From Pegoplata infirma (taxonomy: Eukaryota; Arthropoda; Insecta; Diptera; Anthomyiidae), in assembly GCA_963921195.1 (NCBI GenBank), contig OY992536.1, forward strand, positions 90,253,007-90,317,006: DNA of 64,000 bases. Direction: 5' to 3'. Shown here in pieces: positions 1 to 10,885 of the stretch. The notes under the pieces are model-generated. The model ran no database searches. It saw nothing but the letters and a program-made list of their open reading frames with translations, and was not told where the DNA came from. A program made the translations under genes and the position numbers. The stretch's first letter is position 1, and each line of letters begins with the position of its first letter.

Positions 1-628
1 AATATTAAAAAATATTTCTTTTATGCCAAAAAAAAATAAACTGAAACAGAGGTGTAACTTTTCGTATTGAATAATATCTGTAGTGATGTTTATTTTATAT
101 AATTTTTGTTTTAAGTATAATAGGAATATTAAATAATATTTTAATGTAATTAATTTGAGTATTACGAATCTTTAACAGGTAGGTAATTTTAAAGTGTAAT
201 AAAAGTTATCTGATTCTAGGGAGTCTTTTTGAAGACACTAACACTGACTTTAAAATCATAAATTTGTTTTTAATGCAGAGGAACATAGTGTATATGGTCC
301 AAAAATTAATTTGAATTATGATTGCTGTCAGATTGATGTTCCCGAACATCAACCTGAAAAATTTTAACCTAAAAAATATTTCTGAAAAATCCAGATCCTA
401 GAATTTTTTTTATTAAATTATGCCCTGCGCTTAGAAAAAGAATATGTATAAGATTGTTATCACGTTTGTAACACATCGAAATACGAGGGGTAGGAACAGT
501 GCCGTAATAACTATATCGGGGCCCCTAGACAATGCATGTCTCAGGGCCCTTCAGCCTTTTTTTTTTTTTGTAAAACAAATAGAACATTTTTAGTTCGAAG
601 AAGTTCAAAGTCATGTAATATACTTAAA
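1..628. other. AT-rich intergenic sequence, no feature seen
   Basis: Homopolymer-rich sequence with no coding frame or clear inverted repeat. Confidence 0.5.
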
Positions 629-771
629 CCCAGAGGGCTAATTATGTAACTTGATAATAGTCAAATTGTGTCATGCTCATTATTCCATTACCATATAGTG
701 TCATTTTGTGCTAATGGAATACTGAGCTAACAATACGATTTAACGACTATCAAGTTACATAATTACGCCCA
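629..771. mobile_element. MITE family B copy 1
   Basis: Near-palindromic element whose ends read CCCAGRGGGYTAATTATGTAACTTG and the reverse complement. Internally it has CATTACCATATAGTGTCAT facing an inverted copy. At least five other copies in the window share this plan. No coding capacity. Confidence 0.75.
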
Positions 772-954
772 TGGTGATTTGAAAATGTCTTTTTTATCCT
801 ACTTTTTTTGAAAGCGTGGATAAAAAACTAATTTAAATAATAAAAAAAAATTATATTACTATCACTTTAGTGTGCACTAACGAATAAAATGAATTTGTAA
901 ACATTTATCCCGAGGGGTAAGTTGTCCCCGAACTACCTCGCACTATCTTTTTTT

Positions 955-1330
955 TTAAATTTTTTTACATATTGGAGGGTATAAAGACTCGGCACAGTCA
1001 AATTTAACACTGATTTTTAAAAGCACTTTAGGCGCCCCAGTAGGCTAGTTGGTAGCCTATAAGTCTGAGGGTCGCGGGCTCGATTCCCACCAGAGGCCTT
1101 GGTCTGTTTCGCTACAACGAGACGAAGGTCATTGTTACCCGTTCTCGATTAAGTAAAATTGGTATATGATTTGTAATTATATAGTAATTCTTGATATAAA
1201 AAAAATAAAAATCGATTTTAATTTTAATAGATGTCTTTAAATCGGAGGATATTAAAGACTCTGCACAACCTATATTTAACACTGATTTTTAAAAGCACTT
1301 AAATCGATTTTATTTTAATTTTCATAGATG
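955..1330 (+). repeat. degenerate direct repeats around a SINE-like insert
   Basis: The segment ATTTAACACTGATTTTTAAA plus AGCACTT occurs near 1001-1027 and again near 1271-1300, preceded each time by GGAGG(G/A)TAT(A/T)AAAGACT. ATCGATTTTA with GATGTCTTTAAATCGG is also repeated (about 1212 and 1306). The unit spacing is roughly 270 bases, with the tRNA-like sequence lying between. Confidence 0.5.
1031..1170 (+). mobile_element. tRNA-derived SINE-like element
   Basis: Contains an A-box-like TAGGCTAGTTGG (1041-1052) and a good B box GGCTCGATTCC (1077-1087), the internal RNA polymerase III promoter of tRNA genes. The spacing (36 bases) is shorter than in a real tRNA, and acceptor-stem pairing is not evident. 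A non-tRNA body and an A-rich region (about 1196-1210) follow. I read it as a SINE head rather than a functional tRNA. Confidence 0.6.
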
Positions 1331-1369
1331 TCTTTAAATCGGAAAATTTTTCTATAAAAATACTGGGTA

Positions 1370-1745
1370 GGAATCTAATATTTTTTTTACAGGAAAATGT
1401 TTCAGAATCTGAGAATTTTTTATTTAAAAAAAAAAAATGTCTCACAATCTGAATTTAAAAAAAAATTCTCGGAATCCGTATTTTTGAATAAAAAAAGTGT
1501 CTCAGAATTTTTAAGTCTGACAATTTCTCTTTAAAAAAAATATCAGATTCTGAACTTGAAAAATGTTCAGATTCTGATAAATATGTCTCAAGATCAGAAA
1601 ATATTTCTCCAGATCAGCAAAAATATTCCAAAAAATTTTAGATTCTGAAATAATTTTCGTAAAGAAGAAGAAAAAGTTCTTAGTTCGTGAGAAATATTTT
1701 CGATAAAAAATTCGTAGATTCTGAGAATTTTTTAAAAGCTTCGAA
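1370..1745. repeat. AGATTCTGA word-rich segment
   Basis: The word CAGAATCTGA or its complement, with small changes, recurs about ten times on both strands. This resembles the repeated-word ends of the hAT-like elements elsewhere in the window, but I found no terminal pair or target duplication. Confidence 0.35.
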
Positions 1746-1825
1746 AATTATGAGGGTTTTCTTTGAAAATACGTTGTATTGTTTTAATTAAAAAAAATCA
1801 AAACCGAATAGAAGGGCCCAGGAAG

Positions 1826-1964
1826 CCCTGGGGAGTAATTATGTAACTTGATAATCGTCATCGTTTGGTCATAATTCTTTTACCATAAAATGACACTATA
1901 TGGTAATGAAATAACGATGGAAACGATACGATTGACGACTATCAAGTTACATAATTACCCCCTG
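1826..1964. mobile_element. MITE family B copy 2
   Basis: Ends CCTGGGGAGTAATTATGTAA and its inverted partner TTACATAATTACCCCCTGG, with the family's internal palindrome. Confidence 0.75.
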
Positions 1965-2289
1965 GAAAGTAGTTACGACCATGCATGTTTGACATCCTTT
2001 GACAAGTCGTAATTCAATATAAATTTAAAACACGTTCCTAAATGGACATAAAGAAATACATATATAAAAAAAATTGGAGTGTGGAATTTTATCCGATGTG
2101 GGCCTCTAGGCAGTTGCCTACTTTGCCTTAAGGGTAATCCGGGCCTAATTAGCAACTTATACCCTGTTCCAAGGAGGATTCGCTAAACTAATTATGCCTT
2201 GAGGTGTTAATAAAAACAACATAAAAAATGTGAAAAAGTAAATTCCAAATTTTTTTGGTGTTCTAGATTTTACTTCCGATTTTTTTTTT

Positions 2290-2900
2290 CGATTTGTTTC
2301 ACATAACAAAGTTTGGTAAAAGTAAAACGAATGTGGATTGCAAAGCCGATGAGCTTGCAAGACTGGAAACTACCTTACAGGTTCCAACAGAATTGGAATG
2401 TGTTGGTATGCCTCTAGAAACTTGCAAGCAAAACCTACGCTTTTGTTCAGCGACGGAGACTAATAAAAGATGGGCAAATGGATGGACGTGTGAGACAACA
2501 AAACTGATTTGGCCTTCTTTTAATCAGGGGTCACAAGTGAGCTGATATCGCTTCCAAGAGGTGAGATTTCGACAATGGTTGCTATAATTACCGGACACTG
2601 TCTTATAGGGAGGCACGCAGAGCGGTTAAATGAGGAGTTGGAAACTATAGAACATTTTATCTGCCATTGCCCGGCACTTTCTGGTCAGAGACTTGCTTCA
2701 CTGGGATCTAGGGAGCTGCACGATCTTTCTGGTTGTCGGATGTCAAAATTCAATATCTAAGGAGTTTCATAAGAAGCCCAAATTGGTTTAACGACAGGGA
2801 CTTGTAGGGAAACCTATTACAGTCCCGTGGTATCACAATTGACCTCAGAGTCTACGTGTGTTGACGTAAAAAGTTAGCAGCAACTTACAACCTAACTTAA
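2290..2900 (+). mobile_element. 3' fragment of an I/LOA-like LINE (RNase H end)
   Basis: Two frames together read as the end of a jockey-superfamily ORF2. 2294-2545 contains ADELARLE, the DxxAR end typical of RNase H, and 2575-2760 reads VAIITGHCLIGRHAERLN then EELETIEHFICHCPALSGQR, the conserved C-terminal Cys/His motif of I/LOA-type elements. The stop at 2543-2545 and the frame change show it is dead. A CAACTTACAACCTAACTTA tail near 2880-2899 suggests the 3' end. Confidence 0.75.
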
Positions 2901-3099
2901 AACGAATGCACTTTCTTCGTTATAATTTTTTAAATATTTATTTCACTTCAACTTCAAATGCAAACGTGAACAACAAAACACGAAACTCGATTTCATGTGA
3001 TTCGAAAAATTTTATGTGAATTGAAAAGTTGCAAAGACAGAACAGAGGCTTATGACTTTTTAATGGCAGATGGAAGTTCCTAAATAATAATCGTGGTCC

Positions 3100-3222
3100 T
3101 ATATCCTGTTCACACGTACAGCTAAAAATCGTTTTAAGCAACAATATTGTTAGCACTTTATTCTACTACAGTATATTGACAGAAAATGTTACTAAAAATG
3201 GTTTTTAGGGGTACATGAGAAC
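3100..3222. mobile_element. family A-related MITE copy, diverged
   Basis: CCTGTTCACACGTACAGCTA, AAAATCGTTTT, CAGTATATTGACAGAAAATG and an inverted AAAAATGGTTTTTAG match the plan of the TACCCTATTCACAC family at 8.5-9.8 kb, here with diverged ends. Confidence 0.55.
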
Positions 3223-3225
3223 AGG

Positions 3226-3370
3226 TGGCTAATTATGTAATACCCTTGGGGAAAATTATGTAACTTAATCGTATAATTAGCTCATTATTTCATTACCATA
3301 TAGTGTCGTTAGCTCATTACTCCATTACCATAAAGTGTCGTTAGCTCACTATACCATTACCATAGAAAAA
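3226..3370. mobile_element. MITE family B, degraded compound copy
   Basis: GGCTAATTATGTAA ends, with the internal TTAGCTCATTAYTCCATTACCATA unit repeated three times in tandem (about 3281-3363). It looks like a family B element whose core has been duplicated. Confidence 0.55.
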
Positions 3371-3399
3371 AATAGAAGTGTAACAGGGTCGTATTTCGC

Positions 3400-3888
3400 C
3401 ACTGTTGCCAAGTTGGAGGTTTTCCCGCTAAATCTAGCGCTTTTTGTTTGGATTTAGCGGGGGAAAATTGGTTTTAGCGGGAACGGTGCTTTAGCGGGAA
3501 AATCTAGCGCTTTTTATTTGGATTTAGTGGGACAAATTTAGAGGTTTTTCCATTTTTTTCAATCGAAAACGCCAAGTTTGTCGAATTTTAGCGCTTTTTT
3601 TGTAACTTAGCGGGAGAATTTTGTATTTTCCCGCTAAATTTTTTTTCGGCGGTTTCTTGCGCGTTTTTAATGAACAGTAAATTTTCGCAAAAAAAAATAA
3701 TTTGGAGGTTTTTTTTAAATTTTTCTTTTTTGTCAATCAAAAATGCCAAGTTTTTCGGTTTTCAGCGCTTTTTTTTGTAATTTAGCGGGAAAATTTTAAA
3801 TTTTCCCCGCTAAATTAATTTTTGGCGGTTTCTAGCGCTTTTTTCGTGAAATTTAGAGGTTTTTGGTTAAAAATAGTTGGCAACAGTG
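3400..3888. mobile_element. hAT-like element H1 (TTAGCGGG words)
   Basis: Termini CACTGTTGCCAA and TTGGCAACAGTG (12-bp inverted repeats, CANNG form) lie between exact 8-bp duplications TATTTCGC (3392-3399, 3889-3896). The words TTAGCGGG and TAGCGCTTTTT recur many times inside. An uninterrupted copy of the target occurs inverted near 34505-34535. No coding capacity: 489 bp. Confidence 0.88.
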
Positions 3889-3896
3889 TATTTCGC

Positions 3897-5605
3897 TTGA
3901 ATAAGTATTAGTGACAGCACATTATGTAACTTTTGACGTTTAATAAAAACAATGCAACATCAAGGAGAACAACAACAAAGCAAAAAACAAAAGAGAAAAA
4001 AAAAGTTTTTAAACTATCAATAGTGCGTATTTTCTTTAAAAAAACGTTGAATAAAGCAAAATAAATAATAAATTTAATTAAATGAAAGACAAATTCCATT
4101 TTTTATAAACAAAGAATCTAATTTGATATTAAATACGTGTGAGATGAGGAAGAACAAGCATTTTGCCACCATATTGGAAAATACATCAAATACAACACTG
4201 CGTACACGCAAAAAAAAACTTGTGTCGGAGTGAGCAAAAATCTGGCATAATTTTACCAAAAATATGCTAAAACTACAACCGACGAAGTAGTTTTCGTAAT
4301 TTAGCCAAAACACTTATGAAAAAAATTTGGAAGAAAATGCTAATGCTATTTAAGTAAAAACTTGGTAAAATATACCAAAAGAGATATGGTGAAATATTCC
4401 AAAATTATTAGAAAAGATGACTAAAAATAATGCTAAAAATTACCACATTTATGCTAAAATAAATTTTCAATAAATTTTTGTAAAAATTTGTATATTTGTT
4501 GAATTTAAAATTTTCACAGAATAAATCCATATTAATGTAATAAATGTTGTGTAGGATTTAATTTACCACCGACCAACTGACCCTTTTTGTACAATTTTCT
4601 CGAGTGACTGCTGCCTACGCTTCTTCTTGAAGTAAAGGATCCGCTATAGCTTCACGAATTTATTTAAAAGCATCCTGTAAAAATAGAAAATTATTACAAA
4701 ACATATATTTTTAATTTCAAAAATTGGTAAACCCCATTGGTCTCTTGGTAAGGAGGAACACTTACTTTGTCATTCCATTTGTAACTCAAAACAGGTATGG
4801 ACTCCCTTGGCTTTGGGTTTTTAGGTTTTAATTTTATACCTAAAGGCAGGATTGGTGTCCACGCTCTTTATTGTAGTGAAGGATTCGCATTGCTTCAAAA
4901 ATTTATTTAGCAGTACCCTGTAAAAATAGAAAATTATTACCAAACACTAATTTTTATAAGGGTTCAAGTTGAAAAAATGCAGAAGAAAATTTTTCTAAAA
5001 ATTATAGACATTTCTGGTATTTCCTATACCGGTTTCAAACACTAAAAATCAATTAAACCTTATTGGTGTCTTCGGAATGCGGGTATACTCACTTTATCAT
5101 TCCATTTGTTATTCATCGAAACATACGTCTGGGACTCCATTGGTTTTTCTTAATGAATGGTGTTTTAAGTGATGAAAGCAAAATTAACTTTAACATTCTT
5201 TTATCTTGAATTTATTTATCTTTTAGAAACTAATTATTTATTTTTATTTATTAATTTATTTTTATTTTATTTATCAATTTCCTTTTTACGTTTTTATAAC
5301 ACAAAAAATAAACAAACAACGCACACAAAAAAAAATGAAAATGGCGGTCTGTATTTGTTTTTTTGTTGTTTTCTTTCGATAAATTTTTGTGCAGGTAATT
5401 TGCGTTATTGTGCAAGCTACTTGGTTATTTTACATAAAAAATGAATTATGTTACTTTAACATCGACAAGCATAATATTAGCAAAAATTTGGTAAAAATTT
5501 TTTTTTGGTATGAAAAAAGTTTTACCAAGTAGGATTGCTCAATCTTACACAGATTTTTTTTTTGCGTGTACCTTCTAATCTTTTCTATGACCATTACCAT
5601 ATAGT
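3897..5605. mobile_element. host repeat D copy 1, interrupted
   Basis: The right part of a repeat whose other copies lie at 33505-33890 (same orientation, partial) and 34190-34550 (inverted). It is split by the TA-target element at 4205-5568; the flanking CTGCGTA and TACCTTCTAATC form continuous sequence in the 34.5-kb copy. Confidence 0.7.
4205..5568 (+). mobile_element. TA-target (Tc1/mariner-like) element L, copy 1
   Basis: Ends CACGCAAAAAAAAA and TTTTTTTTTTGCGTG, flanked by TA (4203-4204, 5569-5570). The empty site CTGCGTACCTTCTAATC occurs at 34545-34561. No transposase frame. Internally a module of about 245 bp is duplicated, and each unit holds CTTTRTCATTCCATTTGT, the same words found in the mini-me-like repeats. 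Confidence 0.8.
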
Positions 5606-6024
5606 GTCATTTTTAGGGTTGCCAGAAATTTATTTCGAAAATGCGGGACAAACTCACGAAAATTACAAAAATGGCGGGATTTTAAAAATTTTCGCGGGAC
5701 AAAAATATCTTTATGAGCAAAACTGAAAAATTTAGCAGCATGTTGTCGAGTTTTATTGTTTTAAATAGAGACCACCAACCTCTAGTGCATTTTGAAATAG
5801 ACAAAATATTTTTGTTTTTCAAAAACATTTTTTTCGCGCTGCTTTAGAGACTAATTTAGCTAAAGTAAATTTTAGTACACACATTTCCATTTTGAAGATA
5901 TGGAAATTTTATAAATTTTTCCCGGAATGTACTCTATATTGAGCAACTTTTGGCGTACATTTTTTGATTTGTTTTTTCAAACAAACACTAAGATTGTAAA
6001 CATTTTTGTTATACCCAATACACA

Positions 6025-7390
6025 CACGCAAAAAAAAACTTGTGTCGGAGTGAGCAAAAATCTGGCATAATTTTACCAAAAATATGCTAAAACTACAACC
6101 GACGAAGTAGTTTTCGCAATTTAGCCAAAACACTTATGTAAAAAATTTTGAAGAAAATGCTAATGCTATTTAAGTAAAAACTTGGTAAAATATACCAAAA
6201 GAGATATGGTGAAATATTCCAAAATTATTAGAAAAGATGACTAAAAATAATGCTAAAAATTACCACATTTATGCTAAAATAAATTTTCAATAAATTTTTG
6301 TAAAAATTTGTATATTTGTTGAATTTAAAATTTTCACAGAATAAATCCATATTAATGTAATAAATGTTGTGTAGGATTTAATTTACCACCGACCAACTGA
6401 CCCTTTTTGTACAATTTTCTCGAGTGACTGCTGCCTACGCTTCTTCTTGAAGTAAAGGATCCGCTTTAGCTTCACGAATTTATTTAAAAGCATCCTGTAA
6501 AAATAGAAAATTATTACAAAACATATATTTTTAATTTAAAAAATTGGTAAACCCCATTGGTCTCTTGGTAAGGAGGAACACTTACTTTGTCATTCCATTT
6601 GTAACTCAAAACAGGTATGGACTCCCTTGGCTTTGGGTTTTTAGGTTTTAATTTTATACCTAAAGGCAGGATTGGTGTCCACGCTCTTTATTGTAGTGAA
6701 GGATTCGCCATAGCTTCAAAAATTTATTTAGCAGTACCCTGTAAAAATAGAAAATTATTACCAAGCACTAATTTTTATAAGGGTTCAAGTTGAAAAAATG
6801 CAGAAGAAAAATTGAATTTCTAAAAATTATAGACATTTCTGGTATTTCCCATACCGGTTTCAAACACTAATCTATTAAACCTTATTGGTGTCTTCGGAAT
6901 GCGGGTATACTCACTTTATCATTCCATTTGTTATTCATCGAAACATACGTCTGGGACTCCATTGGTTTTTCTTAATGAATGGTGTTTTAAGTGATGAAAG
7001 CAAAATTAACTTTAACATTCTTTTATCTTGCATTTATTTATCTTTTAGAAAACTAATTATTTATTTTTATTTATTAATTTATTTTTATTTTATTTATCAA
7101 TTTCCTTTTTACGTTTTTATAACACAAAAAATAAACAAACAACGCACACAAAAAAAATGAAAATGGCGGTATGTATTTGTTTTTTTGTTGTTTTCTTTCG
7201 ATAAATTTTTGTGCAGGTAATTTGCGTTATTGTGCAAGCTACTTGGTTATTTTACATAAAAAATGAATTATGTTACTTTAACATCGACAAGCATAATATT
7301 AGCAAAAATTTGGTAAAAATTTTTTTTTGGTATGAAAAAAGTTTTACCAAGTAGGATTGCTCAATCTTACACAGATTTTTTTTTTGCGTG
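6025..7390 (+). mobile_element. TA-target-like element L, copy 2
   Basis: Nearly identical to copy 1 along its whole length, with the same CACGCAAAA ends, inside H2. It is flanked by CA rather than TA on both sides (6023-6024, 7391-7392). The close match implies recent activity or a local duplication. Confidence 0.8.
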
Positions 7391-7500
7391 CACCTGAGGT
7401 GAAATCTCGTTCGAACAAGATTTCGATCATATAGTTGTGTATAAAATGATGCAGACCATATGATCGAAATCTCGTTCGAAGGAGATTTCACCTCAGGTGT
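7391..7500. repeat. foldback element
   Basis: Imperfect hairpin: CACCTGAGGTGAAATCTC at the left and GAGATTTCACCTCAGGTG at the right, with TTCGAACRAGATTTCGATCA facing its complement. It directly abuts element L copy 2. Confidence 0.7.
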
Positions 7501-7743
7501 AAATAGGCCTTTATTTGTTCCTTAAAATGGTTCTAAATCCACATCATTTGGGCGACAAAGTAACACAAAATCTTACAAATAAGCCTTTTAAAAACTTAGG
7601 CTTCTAAAGAAAAAAAAGGTGTTGTTAAAAAAAAAATTTCAAAAAAAGCGGGAATATGGAATACCGCGCGGGACGCGGGAATCGGTTATGAAAAGCGGGA
7701 CAATCCTGCCAAATGCGGGACGTCTGGCAACCCTAGTCATTTT

Positions 7744-8030
7744 ATACCCTATTCACACGCATAGTGACATAGTAATCCATCGACCGTTTTGTAGATCTGG
7801 CATCACCAAAAATAATTGGAAAATTCTGGCAATGCCAAACTAAAGTTCAAACGCAAAGCAAAGAGAGACAAAAAACAATCTGCATTCTCACTGTAAAACT
7901 GGTATCTTCCATCTCGCTCACATTTCGATTTGTGATAAAATTTCGTAAACAATACCATATGGTTTTTGTTTATTACTTTTTCAAACGCCATTTGTTGGAC
8001 TACTCTATGACTCTGTTCACACGTACAGCT
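7744..8030. other. intergenic repeat remnants, no gene
   Basis: Begins with a TACCCTATTCACACGCA end resembling family A; otherwise no feature is recognised. Confidence 0.4.
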
Positions 8031-8033
8031 AAG

Positions 8034-8360
8034 GCCATGTTCACACTACAAGAACTTACCATGGTAAGTTGAGATGATTATGCAATTTTTCTTTATGCTA
8101 GTACAATTTGAGATGATTTTGTAAATCACTATGTGATTTTGTTCAAAGGAAAATCACATAGTGATTTTAAAATCACGCTAGTCTGTATACAGTATTAGGC
8201 CACGTTCACACTACAAAAACTTACCATGGTAAATTGAGATGATTTTGTGATTTTTCTTTATGCTAGTACAATTAGAGTTGATTTTGTAAATCACTATGTG
8301 ATTTTGTTCAAAGGAAAATGACATAGTGATTTTAAAATCACGCAAGTCTGTATACAGTAT
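8034..8360. mobile_element. two tandem copies of MITE family C
   Basis: Two successive copies of GGCCAYGTTCACACTACAAG ... AGTCTGTATACAGTA, each about 162 bp. The inner AAATCACTATGTGATTTTG forms an inverted pair around TTCAAAGG. The left flank is TAA; copies elsewhere have exact TAA or TTA duplications. Confidence 0.8.
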
Positions 8361-9765
8361 AAAAACCGTTTTGAGCAACAATATTAATTTTTAATACTTT
8401 CTTCATTCTATTACAGTATATTGACGGATAATGTTGCTAAAAACGGTTTTTAGCACCAATAATTTTTGCAATTTGTTTATTCTATTACAGTTTAGTGACA
8501 GGCAATGTTGCTAAAAACGGGTTTTAGCTGTACGTCTATTCACACTTACAGTTTTAAACCGTTTTTAGCAATTATTTTCTGTCAATATACTGTAATAGAA
8601 TAAAGAAAGTGCTAAAAATATTGCTGCTAAAAACGATTTAAAACTGTACGTGTGAATAGGGTATTACTTGATAGTCGTCAATCAAATCGTTTCCATCGTT
8701 ATTCCATTATCATATTGTGTCACTTTATGGTAATAGAATAATGAGAAAACTATGACGATTGACGATTATCATACCCTATTCACACGTACAGTTTTAAATC
8801 GTTTTTAGCAGCAATATTTTTAGCACTTTCTTTATTCTATTACAGTATATTGACAGAAAATGCTAAAAATAATTGCTGAAAACGGTTTAATACCCTATTC
8901 ACACGTGCAGTTTTAAACCGTTTTTAGCAGCAATATTTTTAGCACTTTCTTTATGCTATTACAGTATATTGACAGAAAATGCTAAAAATAAATGCTAAAA
9001 ACGGTTTAAAACTGTAAGTGAGAATAGGGTATTAAACTGTAAGTGTGAATAGGGTATCAAGTTACATAATTAGCCCCCAGGGTAAAATAGAATAATACCC
9101 AGGGGGTAATTATATAACTTGATAGTCGTCAATCGTATCGTTTCCATCGTTATTCCATTACAATATGGTGTCAATTTATGGTAATAGAATAATGATCTAA
9201 CAGTGACGATTGACATACATAATTAGCCCCCTGTTCTCACGTACAGCTAAAAACCGTTTTATCCTGTAATAGAATAAAGAATAGTGTAATAGAATAAAGA
9301 AAGTGCTAAAAATATTGGTGCTTAAAACGATTTTTAGCTGTACGTGAAAAAAATGTTTTACTATATATTATACCCTATTCACACTTACAGTTTTAAACCG
9401 TTTTTAGCAATTATTTTTAGCATTTGCTGTCAATATACTGTAATAGAATAAAGAAAGTGCTAAAAATATTGCTGCTAAAAACGATTTAAAACTGTACGTG
9501 TGAATAGGGTTTTATACCCTATTCACACGTACAGTTTTAAATCGTTTTTTAGCAGCAATAGTTTTAGCACTTTTTTTATTGTGAATAGGGTATTAACAGA
9601 TAATGTTGCTAAAAACGGTTTTTAGCTGTACGTGTGAACAGGGTAATACCCTATTCACACGTACAGTTTTAAACCGTTTTTAGCAGCAATATTTTTAGCA
9701 CTTTCTTTATTCTATTACAGTATATTGAAAGAAAATGCAGTTTGCACGTGTGAATAGGGTATAAC
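8360..9765. mobile_element. cluster of MITE family A copies (with family B remnants)
   Basis: Many whole, partial and inverted copies of TACCCTATTCACACGTACAG ... GAATAGGGTA, a near-perfect palindrome of about 140 bp with CAGTATATTGACAGAAAATG inside. A family B copy lies at about 9098-9234 and a partial one near 8664-8775. Head-to-tail and nested pieces make individual limits uncertain. Confidence 0.8.
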
Positions 9766-10326
9766 AAAAAAATATTAAAGATATTTTGCATATAAAAACA
9801 ATTATAAAATATATACATATAATTTTTTTTAATAAAAAATTTATTAAATAAAAATAATTGTTGTTTTTTTACGAATAATACAAATCGTACTAAATAAAAC
9901 AACTATGATAACTGAAAAAAAAAAAATTTAACAGGATTACATATTATTTCTATTAAAAAAAATATTTTAAAATAATTAAACTATTGTTTTAATAATAATT
10001 AAAATTATTTTATTTTTTCAAGAGTTTCATTCGAATTATAAAATTTAATTTGTTTAATTTTTAGAAACGTTATTCACGTCGTACTTTTTGTGTATGACGT
10101 TCGGGTTTTGTATTCATTCACAATATTAGTAACAACAACAACAATACTACTTTTTAATTCAACTCGCAAAAAAAAAAACGCCATATATATCATTATCTTC
10201 ATCAACTCAAGAATAACAAGAGGAGTTACAACTTTCAAAATATAATGAAAAAAAAACTTCTGAATTTATAAAAAAAAATAAAAGTGTTTTTGTAAAAAAA
10301 GGGAAAATATTCTGGACTAAACAAAA
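9766..10326 (+). promoter_or_regulatory. l(3)mbt: presumed promoter and 5' UTR of l(3)mbt
   Basis: This is the only repeat-poor stretch between the MITE cluster ending near 9765 and the start codon. It is AT-rich, with a less A/T-biased patch around 10070-10200 (CACGTCGTACTTTTTGTG, AACAACAACAACAATAC). I see no convincing TATA box, so the start site is not fixed. Placement is by position only. Confidence 0.35.
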
Positions 10327-10885
10327 ATGAATCCCTTAAATACCCAGCAGTCTTCATCGACACAATATTTTATAACAACTGGGATGCCAACTTTGGCTCC
10401 TCCAGCTACATCAAATTCAATATTAAAATCAACCTCATCCTCAACTACGCCTTCAATTCCACAAACAGCGTCTGTTGTAACTACATTTTCAGAAGGAAAT
10501 AATTTAATGGATACAAAATTTCTAACACCAACTACGGTGGCCACAAATTATGTACCCGTTTTATTAACCAACCAAACTTTAATTAGTAGTGTTGATCCTA
10601 TGCACCAACAATTTCAACAACATCATCAACAAAAGATTACTCCAACCATAATAAATGTAAGTAATACACCTGTTGTTACGGGTACATCATCGGGTACTAC
10701 CACTCAAATGAACTTTATCCAGTCATCAAATAAGCCTATGATAATGCCACCATCTAATACGGGAAATATTACCTATCAAGTGTTGACGACTACACCACAA
10801 AATAACACAATGACACCTATGATAGCTACACCTAATGGTTCGGTTAGTGTCCTGTTAACTTCTCCACAAACAATGGCAACAGCTG
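10327..10885 (+). CDS. l(3)mbt: l(3)mbt coding exon 1
   Basis: Starts at an ATG in good insect context (acaaaaATG) and ends at donor GTAAGT at 10886, phase 1. It encodes 186 residues plus one base of a Gly codon, rich in Ser, Thr, Asn and Gln, with no recognisable domain. Reading past the donor hits a stop at 10918-10920. The phase-1 end joins exactly to the acceptor at 22490-22491. Confidence 0.85.

Larger units (their letters stand above)
5614..7735. mobile_element. hAT-like element H2 (GCGGGA words)
   Basis: Termini TAGGGTTGCCAGA and TCTGGCAACCCTA (13 bp, perfect) between exact 8-bp duplications GTCATTTT (5606-5613, 7736-7743). The word GCGGGA(C) recurs at both ends (about 5643-5700 and 7648-7718). 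Its middle is occupied by a second copy of element L and a small foldback element. No transposase frame. Confidence 0.88.

Noticed and set aside
1031..1100. Functional tRNA gene
   Set aside because: A and B boxes are too close, and I could not draw a full cloverleaf with acceptor-stem pairing; a SINE head is the better reading.
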